DNA of 64,000 bases from Hevea brasiliensis (lineage: Eukaryota; Streptophyta; Magnoliopsida; Malpighiales; Euphorbiaceae), in NCBI RefSeq assembly GCF_030052815.1, contig NC_079496.1, forward strand, positions 39,705,593-39,769,592, given 5' to 3'. Position 1 is the first letter of the stretch, and every line of letters begins with the position of its first letter. This document shows positions 37,201-49,069 of this stretch, in pieces. The notes under the pieces were generated by a model that was given only the letters and a program-made list of their open reading frames with translations, was not told the origin of the DNA and did not search any database. A program made the translations under genes and the position numbers.

Positions 37201-38895
37201 ACTATATTTGCCATTTAGATTGTTGATTATATGATTTAATTGTGTGATTTGATCATAAGATGATTGATTCATTGCTGGTTGGATTAAGAGGTGTGGCGTC
37301 ACACATGGTGAAGCCACCAATGGTGGCGGCAACAATGGTTCCATGGGTGATTCAAGGTTTGGCTTTTAATTCTGCAATTGTTGTATGATCTAAGGCCTAT
37401 TCTTTGACTAATTAAAGTGTTTAATTAGTTGTTTTAATCACACAATTAAATTATGATTCAAATTAGAATTTTTAAAGTTGTTTGAATCATATTTAAATCT
37501 GATTTTTTAAAATTGATTCAATAAAATTCAGATCTGATTTTTTAAAAAATATTTGAATGTGATTCAAATCTGATTTTTTAAAAAATATTTGAATGTGATT
37601 CAAATCTGAATTTTTGAAGTTGTTTGAATGTGATTCAAATCTGAATTTTTAAATTTGTTTGAATGAGATTCAAATCTGAATTTTTAAATTTATTTGAATC
37701 ATATTCAAATCTGGATTTTTAAGTTGAATATGAGATATTCAATTTAATTTAAGTATGTATGTTTTATTTAATTGTTAAATAGTGATATGCATGATGGATG
37801 ATCATGGACTATAAAAGACCAATGTGATTGGATTTATTTCTTTTATGTTTCTTTGGGATTGTAAATTAATTAATTTATTTTAATTTATTTTGGGCATGTA
37901 TTATTAAGTTTGTAATATTTTTGGGTTGTAATTTCATTTATTTAAGTTCTTGTAAATTCGCCTTGGTATGCTAAGGATTACTATGTAATATTGGATTGCA
38001 AGAAGTTCAAGGAGGTCAAGAGCATTGGTGGGACCAGTGGGAGGAATTCAATATCAAGTGTTGATTATGTACTCCTTCAGCAACTCTTGTAAAATGAATG
38101 AATGAAATGCACCTAGGAATTCCATGATTCAATTATTGGTGGCTCGAATTGAATCCCTTAGAAAGTCCATGATCATACCATATTTATCGCTTATCCATGA
38201 ATGCATGAGATGTATGGGAATGTATGCAATTATATGATATATGCATGCTAAATGGATAATGTGCAAAGTGAGACCTTAATAGTAATTAGGATGGCTATAA
38301 AATCTTCCAAACAAATGATTAAGTTGGAAATGCTATAATTAAAGTAATTATAACATAAGCCCTCCATTGGGGCAATTATTTTAAGAAATTTTAAATAGTT
38401 GCATGAGATGCAATTAATTTAAGAGATTTTCTTAAGAATAATTGTTAAGCATGAGATGTTGTAAATATGCAAATGGTTTGGTGGCCAATATTGGATGTAC
38501 CTGAGGACATTAAAATTATTTGCATAATTCTGGCTCAATGGGATCAACTTAACTAATGCAAGATAAGTCAATATTGGATGTACACGAGATTTTGAGCATT
38601 AGGGGCTAGTAAAGGATTGAGCCTCACATGAGATGTGATGGGCAAGGAGTTGCTCACTTATAGTTTATTGTAATTCCAATAATGGATGTACACGAGGATG
38701 ATCAATAGAATTATAAGAATTCAATCACCCACTAGAAATCCATCCAACTAGGATTTAGTTTTCTACTTTGGAAGTGTAGGATTCGCTAAGTTAGTGGGAG
38801 GACCAATTTGATTAAAAGACCATAATCATTTTGGTTAATTACATGATACATTTACTAATTAATCTGGTTATTTTATGCGTTAATTTTCGATAAAA
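37201..38895 (+). other. Long untranslated leader of H
   Basis: 1.7 kb without a gene, AT-rich. It holds a 36-bp tandem array (37480-37735). The remainder shows no recognisable feature. Long leaders are normal in BARE/Angela elements. Confidence 0.75.
37480..37735 (+). repeat. 36-bp tandem array of hairpins in H leader
   Basis: Six to seven units, each centred on ATTTGAAT-GTG-ATTCAAAT (perfect 8-bp stem) or close variants, separated by T/A-rich spacers. Confidence 0.85.
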
Positions 38896-39725
38896 ATGAG
38901 CACAAAACAACCACCACCATCCAATATCCTTGCAAGCATACTTGATCATAACAGTTGACTAGACCTAATCATGCGATTGGCTAAGAAATTTGAAACTTGT
39001 CTGAACCTTGAACATATAGGATATGTTCTAGATTCAAATGTTCTGGTCCCTTACCTCCAGAGGCCACACAAGAGGAACATGAAACTTTGGACAAGTGGAA
39101 GGAGCATGATATGAGAGCTAAGTGTTACATGCTTGCTTCTATGAGTAATGAGTTCTGAAGCAACATGAGAACATGCAGAGTGCGAGTGAGATCCTCCTTC
39201 ACCTACAAGAGTTGTATGGTGAGCACAAAGGGAATGCTAGGTATGAGATATCTAGACGGCTATTAGGATGAGGATGTCCGAGGGAGAATGTTGGGGATCA
39301 TGTCCACAAGATGATTGGTGATTGAGCGATTGGAACATCTTGACTTCATTATGGATTTCCAACTACAAACGGATTTGATCCTTCAGTCCCTTCCTGAGTC
39401 TTTTGGGAATTTTGTGACAAATTTCCATATGACTAAACAGGAATGCACCTTAGCTGAATTACTCAACATGCTAGTTATTGCCCAAAAGAATATGCCAGGC
39501 AATAAAGGAAAAGAGGTAGCTTTGGTTGCATCTTCTTCTGCTGGAAAGTCCAACAAGAAGAAGGGCAATAAGAAAAAGAAACCTCAAATTCCTGGTCCTT
39601 CTAAGAAAATAGCTAAACAGAAAAGGAAGACTAAAGCTGATGAAGGCAAAGGAAAGTGTTTCCACTGCCAACAGGAAAGTGTTTCCATTGCCAGTAAGAA
39701 AGTGTTTCCACTGGCCAGAGTGTAG
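38896..39725 (+). pseudogene. gag of Copia H
   Basis: Starts at ATG 38896 (MSTKQPPPSNILASIL). Early frameshifts and a stop break the N-terminal half; remnants such as LNLEHIGYVLDSNV are readable. 39315-39725 is open: VIERLEHLDFIMDFQLQTD, LILQSLPESFGNFV (Copia Gag core, UBN2/DUF4219-like), a Lys-rich stretch, then GKCFHC, the first half of the CCHC zinc knuckle. A 23-bp unit there is present three times, shifting the frame, and protease is missing beyond it. Confidence 0.85.
39651..39719 (+). repeat. 23-bp triplication in the zinc-knuckle codons
   Basis: Three head-to-tail copies of GGAAAGTGTTTCCACTGCCA plus three bases (39651, 39674, 39697). Because 23 is not a multiple of three, the copies fall in successive frames. 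Confidence 0.9.
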
Positions 39726-40600
39726 CAATCTAAATGAAAGCAATGCCATGGTGAAAACCAACTCAAGTTCAAAATATACTTGGCACTTAAGGTTAGGTCA
39801 TGTTGCAGAAGATAGGATTGCAAAATTGAAGAAAATGGGGATTCTATCCTCATTGGGCTCTGAGCCTACTCCAACTTGTGAATCTTGCCTTCAGGGCAAA
39901 ATGACTAGATCACCCTTTGTTGGACAAGGGCTAAGAGCTGAAAATATTTTGGAACTAATACATAGTGATGTATGTGGTCCGTTTAAAGAAATGGCTAGAG
40001 GGGGCTTTCATTATTTTATTACCTTTACTGATGATAAATCAAGGTCTGGGTATTTGTATTTGATAAAATACAAACATGAATCCTTTGAAAAGTTCAAAGA
40101 ATTTAAATCTGAAGTAGAAAATCAAACAGGAAAAAATATTAAAGCTCTTCGATCAGATCGTGGAGGTGAATATTTGAGTACTGAATTTGATGAATACTTG
40201 AGAGAGCATGGCATTGTTTCTCAGCTGACTCCTCCAGCAACGCATACGGCTGAATGGTGTATCCGAAGGAGAAATCGTACCCTATTGGATATGGTACGTA
40301 GTATGATGAGCTATACTGATATGCCAATCTCCTTTTGGGGATTTGCATTAGAATCAGCTTTGTATATTCTGAATAGGATTCCATCAAAATCAGTTTCTTC
40401 CACACCTTATGAGATATGGCATGGAAGAAAACCAAGTCTTAAGCATGTTAAGATTTGGGGTTGTCCAGCTTATATCAAAAAGCTGAACACTGATAAATTG
40501 GAGACCAGATCAGAAAAGGTCGATTTGTTGGATATCCAAAAGATAGTTTTGGATATTATTTTTATTTGCCTACTTCACAAAAGGTTGTGATAAGTAGAGA
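39720..40600 (+). pseudogene. Integrase of Copia H
   Basis: Pre-integrase HHCC segment (WHLRLGHVAEDRIAK, PTCESCLQGK), then the integrase core with first Asp (LIHSDVCGPFKEMARGG) and second Asp (RSDRGGEYLSTEFDEYL). Two opposite 1-bp shifts around 40230-40275 replace the GVSE segment bearing the catalytic Glu with unrelated residues, after which RNRTLLDMVRSMM resumes. The C-terminal part (YEIWHGRKPSLKHVKIWGC) loses frame near 40517. The upstream codons are fused to the gag knuckle because protease is deleted. Confidence 0.88.
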
Positions 40601-42420
40601 TGCCACATTTCTTGAACAACGGTTTGTTCAAGAAGGAGGCAAAGGAAGGCAAATAGAGTTAGAATTGGAGAATTCTAACCAACCAACAGATCAGATGGAT
40701 ATAGATCCATCCGGTCAACCTATACCCATTGATGAAACATCTACAATTTGTTCCTCGTAGAATAACTGTGGTATCTCACCCACGGTGAGATATGGTTTTC
40801 TTCATTAAGAAGAACAAGAGTTGTCTACTCATGAAGAAGTAGATCATGGAGATGATCCACTTACCTATGAAGAAGCTATATCAGATATAGACTCTTCAAA
40901 ATGGATTGATGCTATGAAATCCGAGATTGATTCCATGTATAAGAATCAAGTTTGGGATCTTGTTGACCCACCTGAAGGTATTGTACCTATAGGGAACAAA
41001 TGGGTTTTCAAGAAGAAAATTGGTTATGATGGAAAGGTAGAGACCTATAAGGCAAGGCTAGTAGCGAAGGGTTTCGCCAAAGGCAAGGAATAGACTATGA
41101 GGAGACTTTCTACTTTGTTGCCATGCTTAAATCAATTAGGATTTTATTAGCAATAGCTGCATACTATGATTATGAGATTTGGCAGATGGATGTCAAAACA
41201 GCTTTTCTCAATGGATACATTGAAGAAAACATTTTCATGGAACAACCTAGGGGATTTGAATCCCAAGATGGTTCCAAGGTATGCAAGCTAAAGCGATCCA
41301 TTTATGGGTTGAAACAAGCTTCGAGGAGTTGGAACATCCGTTTTGATGAAGCCATTAAATCTTTTGATTTTATCAAAAATGAGGATGAGCCATGTGTATA
41401 TAAGAAGGTTAGTGACAGTGCTATCACTTTCCTTGTCTTATATGTGGATGACATACTGTTGATGGGTAATGATACAGGTATGTTGACGACTATAAAGGTA
41501 TGGTTGTCAAATACATTCTCCATGAAAGACTTAGGGGAGGCAACCTATATTCTTGGGATTTGCATCTATAGAGATAGAGCGAAAAGAATAATTGGTTTAT
41601 CACAAAGTCTATAATTGGAAAAGGTGTTAAAGAGGTTTAACATGCTTGATTCCAAGAGAGGATTGTTACCAGTGAGACATGGTATCCATCTTTCTAAAGA
41701 GATGTCTCCAAAGACACCCGAAGAAAGAGATAAGATGGCCAGGATTCCATATGCTTCGGCTATTGGAAGTTTAATGTATGCAATGTTGTGTACTAGGCGG
41801 ATATCGCATATCTTGTTAGTTTGACTAGCGGTATCAATCCAATCCAGGTTTGGAACATTTGGATAGTCAAGAATATCCTTAAGTACTTGAGAAGAACTAA
41901 GGATTTATTCTTGATTTATGGAGGTGGAGACTTGCAATTGGATGGTTATACTGATTCTGATTTCCAATCAGATATCGATGATAGAAAGTCTACCTCTGGA
42001 TATGTGTTCATTTGTAATGGAGGTGCGATCGGTTGGAAGAGTTCCAAGCGAGCACGATTGCGATTCCACTCGAGGTGAGTATATTGTTGCATCGAATCTT
42101 GCAAAGGAAAGCTGTTTGGATAAAGAAGTTCGTGTGAGAACTTACGGTAGTTCCTTCCATTGAGTCGCGGTTCCATTACACTGTGACAACAATGGAGCGA
42201 TCATCTGAGCTAAGGAACTAAGGTCTCACCGAAATCCAAACACATAGAAAGGCGCTACCACATTATCGAGAGATATAGTTGGGCAAGGCAATATAGCCAT
42301 GCAGAAAATAGCATCGGTGAAAATCCAGTGATTCATTCACTAAGCCTTTGTCACAAGCTCGATTAGACTGACATCTTGAGAAGATGGGTCTAAGGTATTG
42401 TAATGAATGGCTCTAGTGCT
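40601..42420 (+). pseudogene. Reverse transcriptase and RNase H of Copia H
   Basis: 40821-41093 opens RT (DIDSSKWIDAMKSEIDSMYK, IVPIGNKWVFKKK). A frameshift and stop near 41090 follow. 41123-41614 has WQMDVKTAFLNGYI and the active site YVDDILLMGN; the expected next Tyr codon is a stop at 41612. RNase H continues as IPYASAIGSLMYAMLCTR, then GYTDSDFQSDIDDRKSTSG, with frame changes near 41800 and 42050. The last 300 bp are colinear with F but full of small indels. Confidence 0.88.
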
Positions 42421-42430
42421 AGTGGGAGAT
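42421..42430 (+). other. Polypurine tract of H
   Basis: AGTGGGAGAT directly before the 3' LTR, identical to F. Confidence 0.85.
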
Positions 42431-44529
42431 TGTTAGTAGTATGCCCTAGAGCATATCATTTAGTATGTATCTTGTATATATTTTTATTAATAAAAGGCAT
42501 TTCCACTTTTCCGTTTACATAATATATTTATGTGTAATAGAAAAGGTCCATTGATATTTTGTTAGAAATATTATTCTTAAGTTGTTAAGAATATGAGTGA
42601 CAATATTTCTAGCACAAAGTATCATAAATAGGTTCACAATCGAGGATACTTCATAATAAGGACATGACTTATCCAGAAAGATTGTATTCATGTTTGTTCC
42701 CAAGTTATTTATATGAGATATAAATAAGATGGAATGGTGAGTCTCATGCCATATAACAAACATGATAGGCACTTATAAATGATAAGTAGGCGAACCGGTG
42801 ACACTTATGACAAGCACATGGAGTTTACTCTTGTCAATGTTTTGTCATAAATCATATCGATGCATATAATCTTTAGACACGAGATAGCACAGTTATCTTG
42901 TATATAGGTAGTTTGAGTTTGATCTTGCTTTCATACTTGTACTTGTGTATGGGTATATGGGCATGTGTTGGCTCCTACTAGTTATATATGGAGGTAGGTG
43001 TTGATCAAGATGGAATCTGTTCCTCTAAGTAAATAGAGATAAAATCCTATGTTCATTTAATTGTTCTTGATGTTTCAAGTTCTGGCCAGACAGATAGATT
43101 TATTAGAAAAGAGTTTACGATGAGAAAAATCTTTTAATCAAGAACTGGAATTAAAAGAGAACATAGTATTCATAGCAAATGGAGTTTGACATAAACCATG
43201 ACTCCGGCTTGAGTTGGGATTTTGTAACAGAGAGATTCTAGTGCATGGTAACATATGATTATAGGTTCATTTAAGGTAAACCTTATTACTAATTGGGTGG
43301 CCATGGCATGCTATGCTAGGTGTTAACCATGGTCTATGAGGTTCATAAAATGATTTAGAGAAATCATTTATGGTAAGAAAGAGTTCGATGATATTAAGAG
43401 TTGATATCATGTCTCATTGCCAATTAGTGATGAGCCTAGTAAGTCACACACATACACAAGTTATCACCTATTTAAATATGATTTAATTAATTAATTAAAG
43501 AGTTTAATTGATTAATTAAATAGATTTGGTTTGCAATTAAATTGCAAAGTCCTAGCATGACTTGAAACCAAATCTAGATTATTGGATGTGTAGTATAAAT
43601 TAAATTTATATTTAAAGTGTTTAAATATGAATTTAATTGATGAAATTAATTAATAGAGATTAATTAATTAATTTATATTTGATATAAATTAATTAGAAGA
43701 AGAAAATAATTATTTTGGGTTAAGAACTCAAAATTAAGACACGAGGGCATTTTGGTCATTTCACGATTGTGACACGTGGCACCATGAGATGGTGACACAT
43801 GGCATAACACATAAGCTTGCCAAATGTTTTTAATCATGTAAGATGATTAAAATCAAGATTAAATATAGGTTTGACACTTGGCACAATGTGATTGGGTCAC
43901 TTAAACCTAGAGCTAATCAAAAGGTGACATGTGGCTAGGGTTTAATGTGTTAACCTAGCTATTTAAGTGTGGTTATGAAAAGAAAACATAACCAGCAGCC
44001 TCTCCTCTCATATGTCACGCCACTTTGAGCCTCTCCAGCTATTTCTCTTCATCTCTCATCAATTCAAAGAGATTAGCCATCAATCTCTTGAATTAAGAAC
44101 ACTAGAAATTGTTTCTAGTGTCCTGTTTACATCTTTAATCTCTTAAAAGGCAGAACTTGATTTTCTAATTAATAGAAAAAGCTTTAGAAGCTATTCAAGG
44201 GCTGCCATAGGTGTTCTTGGTGTGGACAAGCTAGAGGGACAACATCTGGTGTCCTGAAGACGAATCTCAAAGCGCGGAACATTTGCGGCACATCAAGAGG
44301 TTAGTGTAATCGTTCTTGATTTAATCTAGGGTTCTAAAATTAATCTGATTAATTTTAAAATCTTAAATGGCAAATACAGATCCAAAAACATATTAAAAGA
44401 GTTTTAATATGTTGTTTATCATTGAAATCAAATAGATAAAAATAAATCTTGCATGGTGCATGTGACCCTAGGTGAAAATTTTTGAATTCAATGGTATAAT
44501 ATTGTGTTTTTCACGCTTCCGTTCCTTCA
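42431..44529 (+). repeat. 3' LTR of H (2.1 kb)
   Basis: TGTTAGTAGTATGCCC to TTCCTTCA; the ABRE-like site is at 43772-43780 and the TATA-like site at 43960-43967. Non-coding. Confidence 0.93.
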
Positions 44530-44534
44530 ACTAC
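44530..44534 (+). repeat. Target-site duplication of H, right copy (ACTAC)
   Basis: Identical to 35082-35086; A's LTR resumes here for 35 bp. Confidence 0.95.
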
Positions 44535-44569
44535 GGGATCATGTTATGCCTTAGGGGTAAGGTGTGACA

Positions 44570-46964
44570 ACAAATCAAAATTATTGTGCGCAAACCTTTG
44601 ATATATGCCTCTTGGCCCTGACTCAGTGTTCCTTACGCTTCTCAATATCCTTTTCAACTGAAACACGCAATTTAAAGTGTTTCAGTACTCAATGAATTTG
44701 TTTCTAATAATAAAATCCAATATTCAAATTTTCTTGGTACTATTCCCTTCAATTCATTTCATTAGTCAACCTATAATGTTGACCCTTGATGCACTCTAAG
44801 TGAGTCAATTCTAATGTTACCAATATGTCACATTTTATAGTCCTTTAGTATTGGTATATGTTACCATTTTCATTTCCAAGTGTATTGCATTTTATTGCAA
44901 TTTACTGGATTTCAGTATACTATTTTGACCTAGCCGGACGACCTAGTTCCCTTGGTTTTCAGGTTTCGGTCCAAACTACAAACTTGTAGGTCTATGTCTT
45001 ATTGCACGCGGAGCAAAATTTCAGGTCATTATGAGTTGTGTAGACCAAGATATGGTAAATTTACTAATGCTGGACAGAATGCACTAAAATGGTAAGCTTA
45101 GGTCATTTTTAGGTCAATTTTTGTTCGGCCAGTTTTGATACCTGAAATTTTATAAGCTATTTGGCTTGGTTCTGGCCATTTCTGGGCTTTGTTGTCTTCA
45201 TAAGAATTGTAGATATATGTCTAAACTATTCATGGTAAAAATTTCAGGTCATTTGGACCTATTTTGAGTGAGTTATGGTCATGCTAATAACTATTACCAA
45301 AATGGTCAAAATTATGGCTTTCACTTACCTATCCGAATTTGGTCATTTTTCAAGTCACCTTCTAGGCAGAATTTTGGTAAACTTTCTTCATGAAAGTCGG
45401 CACATTTTGTGCCTAGTTTCACCTCCAATTGGCCTCATACCAATTGGAGTCACACAATTAAGGTTCTAAGCTAAAACATGCACTGCCCTGCTACACACTC
45501 TTCATCACATACCAATTACACATTCTATACTTACCAAATTACTTCCTTCATGCCAATTCTGGTTTGCACCTTACCATTAACACATTTAACAACATATTTT
45601 GGTCATTTTGGACAGCTTGTAACAATTCTCAATATGCCCACTATAACATAGATTTTTCCAAAGTCCATTTACACCATTTAACCACATGAACATACCCCAT
45701 TTACATACCCAATTCCAAACAATTATTCACATACACATGCTGCCACCATAAGCAACATAATTCAACAATATTTCATAAACTCAAACACTTCAATCTTCTT
45801 CATGAGGCTGCCACAATTTTACACATACGCATCAACTTCCATTTTCACTTTTCAAGCTTATAAATCAAGTGCACTATCACACATACACTTAGTATACATT
45901 ATCTAAATTATTTTTATACAATTAAACATTTAAATCAAAATCTTAAACAACCATTTACAAGTGAAAACAAACAACAAATAGTAAGGTTTCATGGTTGCCA
46001 AAATGGTCCATCACCATTACTCCATCAAACTTCAAATTTCATCCACAATTCAACTACCTACAACATCCACTCAAAGTTTAATGAAACAAGATTGAAAATA
46101 ACCATTTACCTCTTTTGGACTTCTTTAAAACTCCACCAAAACTCTTCTTTCTTGCTTCCAAAATGTTGCCCAAGCTATATAGAACAACTTTAGTGAAGAA
46201 ACCTAGAATTAAAAGGCTTGATGATGGTGGATTATCCTTTGCATGGTCCATGGAATGGAAGAATGGAGAAGTGTGAATCGACAATGGAAGAGTTTGAAAT
46301 GAAGAAATTAGGTGCTGAAGTGGTGAGTGTTGTCCAAAGTTTGGATCTGTGTCACCATTATCTCCATGTTAGTGGACCATTATTTAATTAACTAAATATA
46401 ATCAAGTTTCAATATTTCCATTAATCACCCATAATTTTTCTTATTTATATTATGGACCACTATTTTAATTTTCATGGTATTTTCAAAGTTTAATATCATT
46501 TATTTTTAATGTACATTTAGGTCAAAAGGCAGCTCGGGGTGTCAATTGACTACAATGCCCCTATTCGGGTTGAATTCATAATTTTTCGGTAACACCGTGT
46601 TTTATCGTTTTCTCGATTTTTCGTTTTTCTTTGTACTAATTAATAAATTTTTCTTTGATATTTATAATGTCATTTACACTTCAATAAGTCTTTAATTTTG
46701 TCTCGAAACTAAATTCCAAGGGTTCCCTACAGTCCTAGGGTCGGCTATTGCTTGCACCGTAACTTCCCCGTGCAGTCACCCATCGTTGCGGTGCTGGCTC
46801 ATTTAACTTGGTTACATTTCATTTTTATTATTTTTTCTTTCTTGTGTTTCATTATTTTATGTCTCCTCACTAATATTTAAATTTAGTTCTAGGCATCCTA
46901 ACTGTCCGAATAGACACTAGTCATCGGAACAGTAGAACGCACTACCGAACATAGGGGTGTTACA
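44570..46964 (-). repeat. B 3' LTR, body and start segment
   Basis: Continuation of 19365-20748 after element A. On the minus strand it begins TGTAACACCCCTATGTTCGG at 46964. It has stem-loop 1 at 45423-45449 and donor-like GTAAAT at 46104-46109. Non-coding. Confidence 0.9.
45423..45449 (-). other. Conserved LTR stem-loop 1, copy in B 3' LTR
   Basis: CTCCAATTGG, seven-base loop, CCAATTGGAG, perfect 10-bp stem. Confidence 0.7.
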
Positions 46965-46985
46965 ATTCTCCCCCCCACCCCCCCA
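46965..46985 (-). other. Polypurine tract of B
   Basis: On the minus strand a G-rich run (two G blocks around T) and AGAAT directly before the 3' LTR, as in A. Confidence 0.8.
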
Positions 46986-47525
46986 TAAAATAAATTTCGT
47001 CTCAAAATTTTACTAAATATTCATCTTACAATAGTCATACGTTTATTTTTTTTTCCTATCTATGTGATCATATAATATTTTATAATTTACTTCCTTTTTT
47101 ACTAAACTATAACCTTTCGATATTCTAACTTTTGAGTTTTAAATCCCTAAGTAGGATTTCCAAACTCATTTCCAACCATAAAATTTTGTCCTAGCATAAC
47201 TATACCAAAAAAGATGCCGTTGGCAACTATTCTCATCTTGGTGTACTATCGAGTAGTACGTAGCTCTACACAATAATCTCAAGTCAGTACTGTAATCTGC
47301 AGCTTACAGTACCAACATCAAGAATATTGCATAGTTACTACGATGCATTCCAATAGATCAAACTTTCCTATATTTTATCCTTCTCGAATTCACTAATATC
47401 CGAAACTTATTCTGATTATAATATCCATTGACAATTACTAACTATAACATCTTTGCCTTCATCTAGAGCAATTCCATTACTGTAACTTACTTTTAGGTAA
47501 CTAAATTTTTTTTTTTTTTTATACG
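46986..47525 (-). other. Non-coding block replacing pol in B
   Basis: Colinear with 30241-31155 of A but shorter. It contains the inverted repeat at 47288-47311 and a 15-base T run (poly-A on the sense strand) at 47506-47520. No gene. Confidence 0.7.
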
Positions 47526-48298
47526 AGGGACAGTAGGAAGGCAAACAATGCTGGCCCGAACATAAAAGTATGTAGACCCCAGGTCAAACAATACATATAT
47601 ATATCTTAGTTACTAATTGAGAAAGTACCAGCAACAATGTCAAAAGTCTCAGCCTCTTCTCTCTGTCTCATTGCATAGACTTTGACCGGAGCACTGCCTT
47701 GCTCTGACTGATTCACTATGCCTTGGTTGCTTGATGGACTACCTCTACCCCTACCTCTACCTCTACTAGGTGGTTGTGAACCTCTGGTGATAATTCTGAA
47801 CTGACCCTTTAGCAGTAGTAAGAGGTGGCCCAACTCTATGGGCACTGGTGCAGTCCTTGGCAAAGTGTCCTGTGCCTCCACAGCTGTAACAGGCTCCTAT
47901 GGCCTTGTAGTATCCCCACCATGATTTCTACCACAAGTTTCACATTGGCGAGGAGGGTATGAAATTCTAGTTGTTTGACGACTGGACCTTGGTGGTCTCT
48001 GCCCTGATGATCCGCCTCTGTCATATTCCTGAGCTCGGGGCTCCTCAAATTCTTTTCTCTTCCCCAAATTACTGCTCGAGCTCTAACCCATAGGTTTCTC
48101 CATCTTCTCTATTTCACGCTACCCTTCTGGGGGTTGGGTTGATACTTGGGCTTGAGCTGATAGATTATTAGCCATTTGTGCAGTAATTTGTATCGGTAAA
48201 ACTGGTACAGTCGGGCCTTTGACACTTTGTGGAACTGGGGCCTCAACTTGCACTTCTGCTATCACAGACTATTCTATTGTCTCATTTTTCTCTTCCAT
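47526..48298 (-). pseudogene. gag/protease remnant of B
   Basis: Starts at ATG on the minus strand near 48298 (MEEKNETIE, then a stop). The Gag core seen in A and C is entirely absent. What remains is the C-terminal part: [27 protein letters not shown], a knuckle region, RGRGRGRGSPS, then [15 protein letters not shown] and GTFSISN with a stop, the protease start. At least two frameshifts occur. It cannot make Gag, so B would have depended on proteins supplied by relatives. Confidence 0.8.
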
Positions 48299-48468
48299 AC
48301 CTTTTCACTGGATTTTCTATTTCCTATACAACCAACACAAGGAGATTTCCTCCTATTAGTGCATATTTATAATGTAATGTACTGCATGTATCAAACAGTG
48401 ACATTGAGCAGTTGTACTATGAAGAAAGAATATTCAAATTACAAGTCAAAATAGAATTTAAAAAACTA

Positions 48469-48480
48469 GCTCTGATACCA
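48469..48480 (-). other. Primer binding site of B
   Basis: The minus strand reads TGGTATCAGAGC, initiator-tRNA-Met type, eight bases inside the 5' LTR. Confidence 0.9.
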
Positions 48481-49069
48481 CCAAAACATGTCACACCCTA
48501 CCCCTCTGCAAGGCATAACATGATCCCGTAATATACCTAATGAATTACCAAACTTCGTCTACTGATAACCTATTAAATACACTACAAGGGATTTTAAACC
48601 TTTTCTTACTTCTTTTTACAGTGGTGAGCACTTTTGACAGGTATTAAAAATTTTCTTTTACTAAAGTGAAACCAAATAACAATTTAAAGTATTAACAATT
48701 TCTATAAAAATTTTGGCAGAGTGCCATCTGTATTTTGAATAAAATAGTTCTTCAAAAACCTATATAAAAAAAAAGCACTTCTAATAACAATTCAACACAA
48801 TAATTTTCTCAACTTTATCAACTCAGTTCAACAATCAATTTTTCAGTGTTCCCAAAAGATGAGATAAAAGAAATATGTCACAATATTTTTACAAGCCAAA
48901 ATAATTTACAATTTTAGTTTACAACTGCTCAAGACCAAGTACAATATATACATACATTGCACATACATTACAACAAAAACTACACAATATGGTATACTCG
49001 ATATACCTGGCGAAATCTCAAAATATAGCACAAGCAGCCTACTCTGTTGCTCGGTCCGTCTGTCTACCT

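Larger units (their letters stand above)
35087..44529 (+). mobile_element. Copia element H (9.4 kb, Angela/BARE-like)
   Basis: Complete in outline: two 2.1-kb LTRs, primer site, 1.7-kb leader, gag, integrase, RT, RNase H, polypurine tract and an exact 5-bp target duplication. Protease and most of the gag zinc knuckle are deleted and many small indels break the frames. It is the innermost and presumably youngest insertion in its branch. The Angela/BARE assignment rests on the RT/RNase H style, LTR length and long leader. Confidence 0.93.
20749..44569 (+). mobile_element. Non-autonomous Gypsy element A, inserted in B
   Basis: It starts TGTAACACCCC and ends GGTGTGACA. Flanks are AGAAA (20744-20748) and ACAAA (44570-44574), a 4/5 match, and B's LTR continues on both sides. 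After removing I and H it is about 10.4 kb: LTRs of 3.92 and 3.95 kb and a 2.5-kb internal region holding gag but no pol. It belongs to the same family as B. Confidence 0.9.
31170..44569 (+). repeat. 3' LTR of A, interrupted by Copia H
   Basis: It starts TGTAACACCCCTATATTC and ends GGTGTGACA; about 3.95 kb without H. It is colinear with the 5' LTR. It has five copies of the 47-bp minisatellite (34126-34360), stem-loop 1 with one wobble and one mismatch (32704-32730) and stem-loop 2 (34467-34508). Non-coding. Confidence 0.9.

Noticed and set aside
39383..39853. Minus-strand ORFs of 61-96 codons
   Set aside because: Shadows of Copia H gag and zinc-knuckle codons on the plus strand.
47506..47520. 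Poly-A run in B as evidence of a retroposed transcript or LINE end
   Set aside because: The sequence on both sides is colinear with element A, so it is a simple-repeat expansion within the element.
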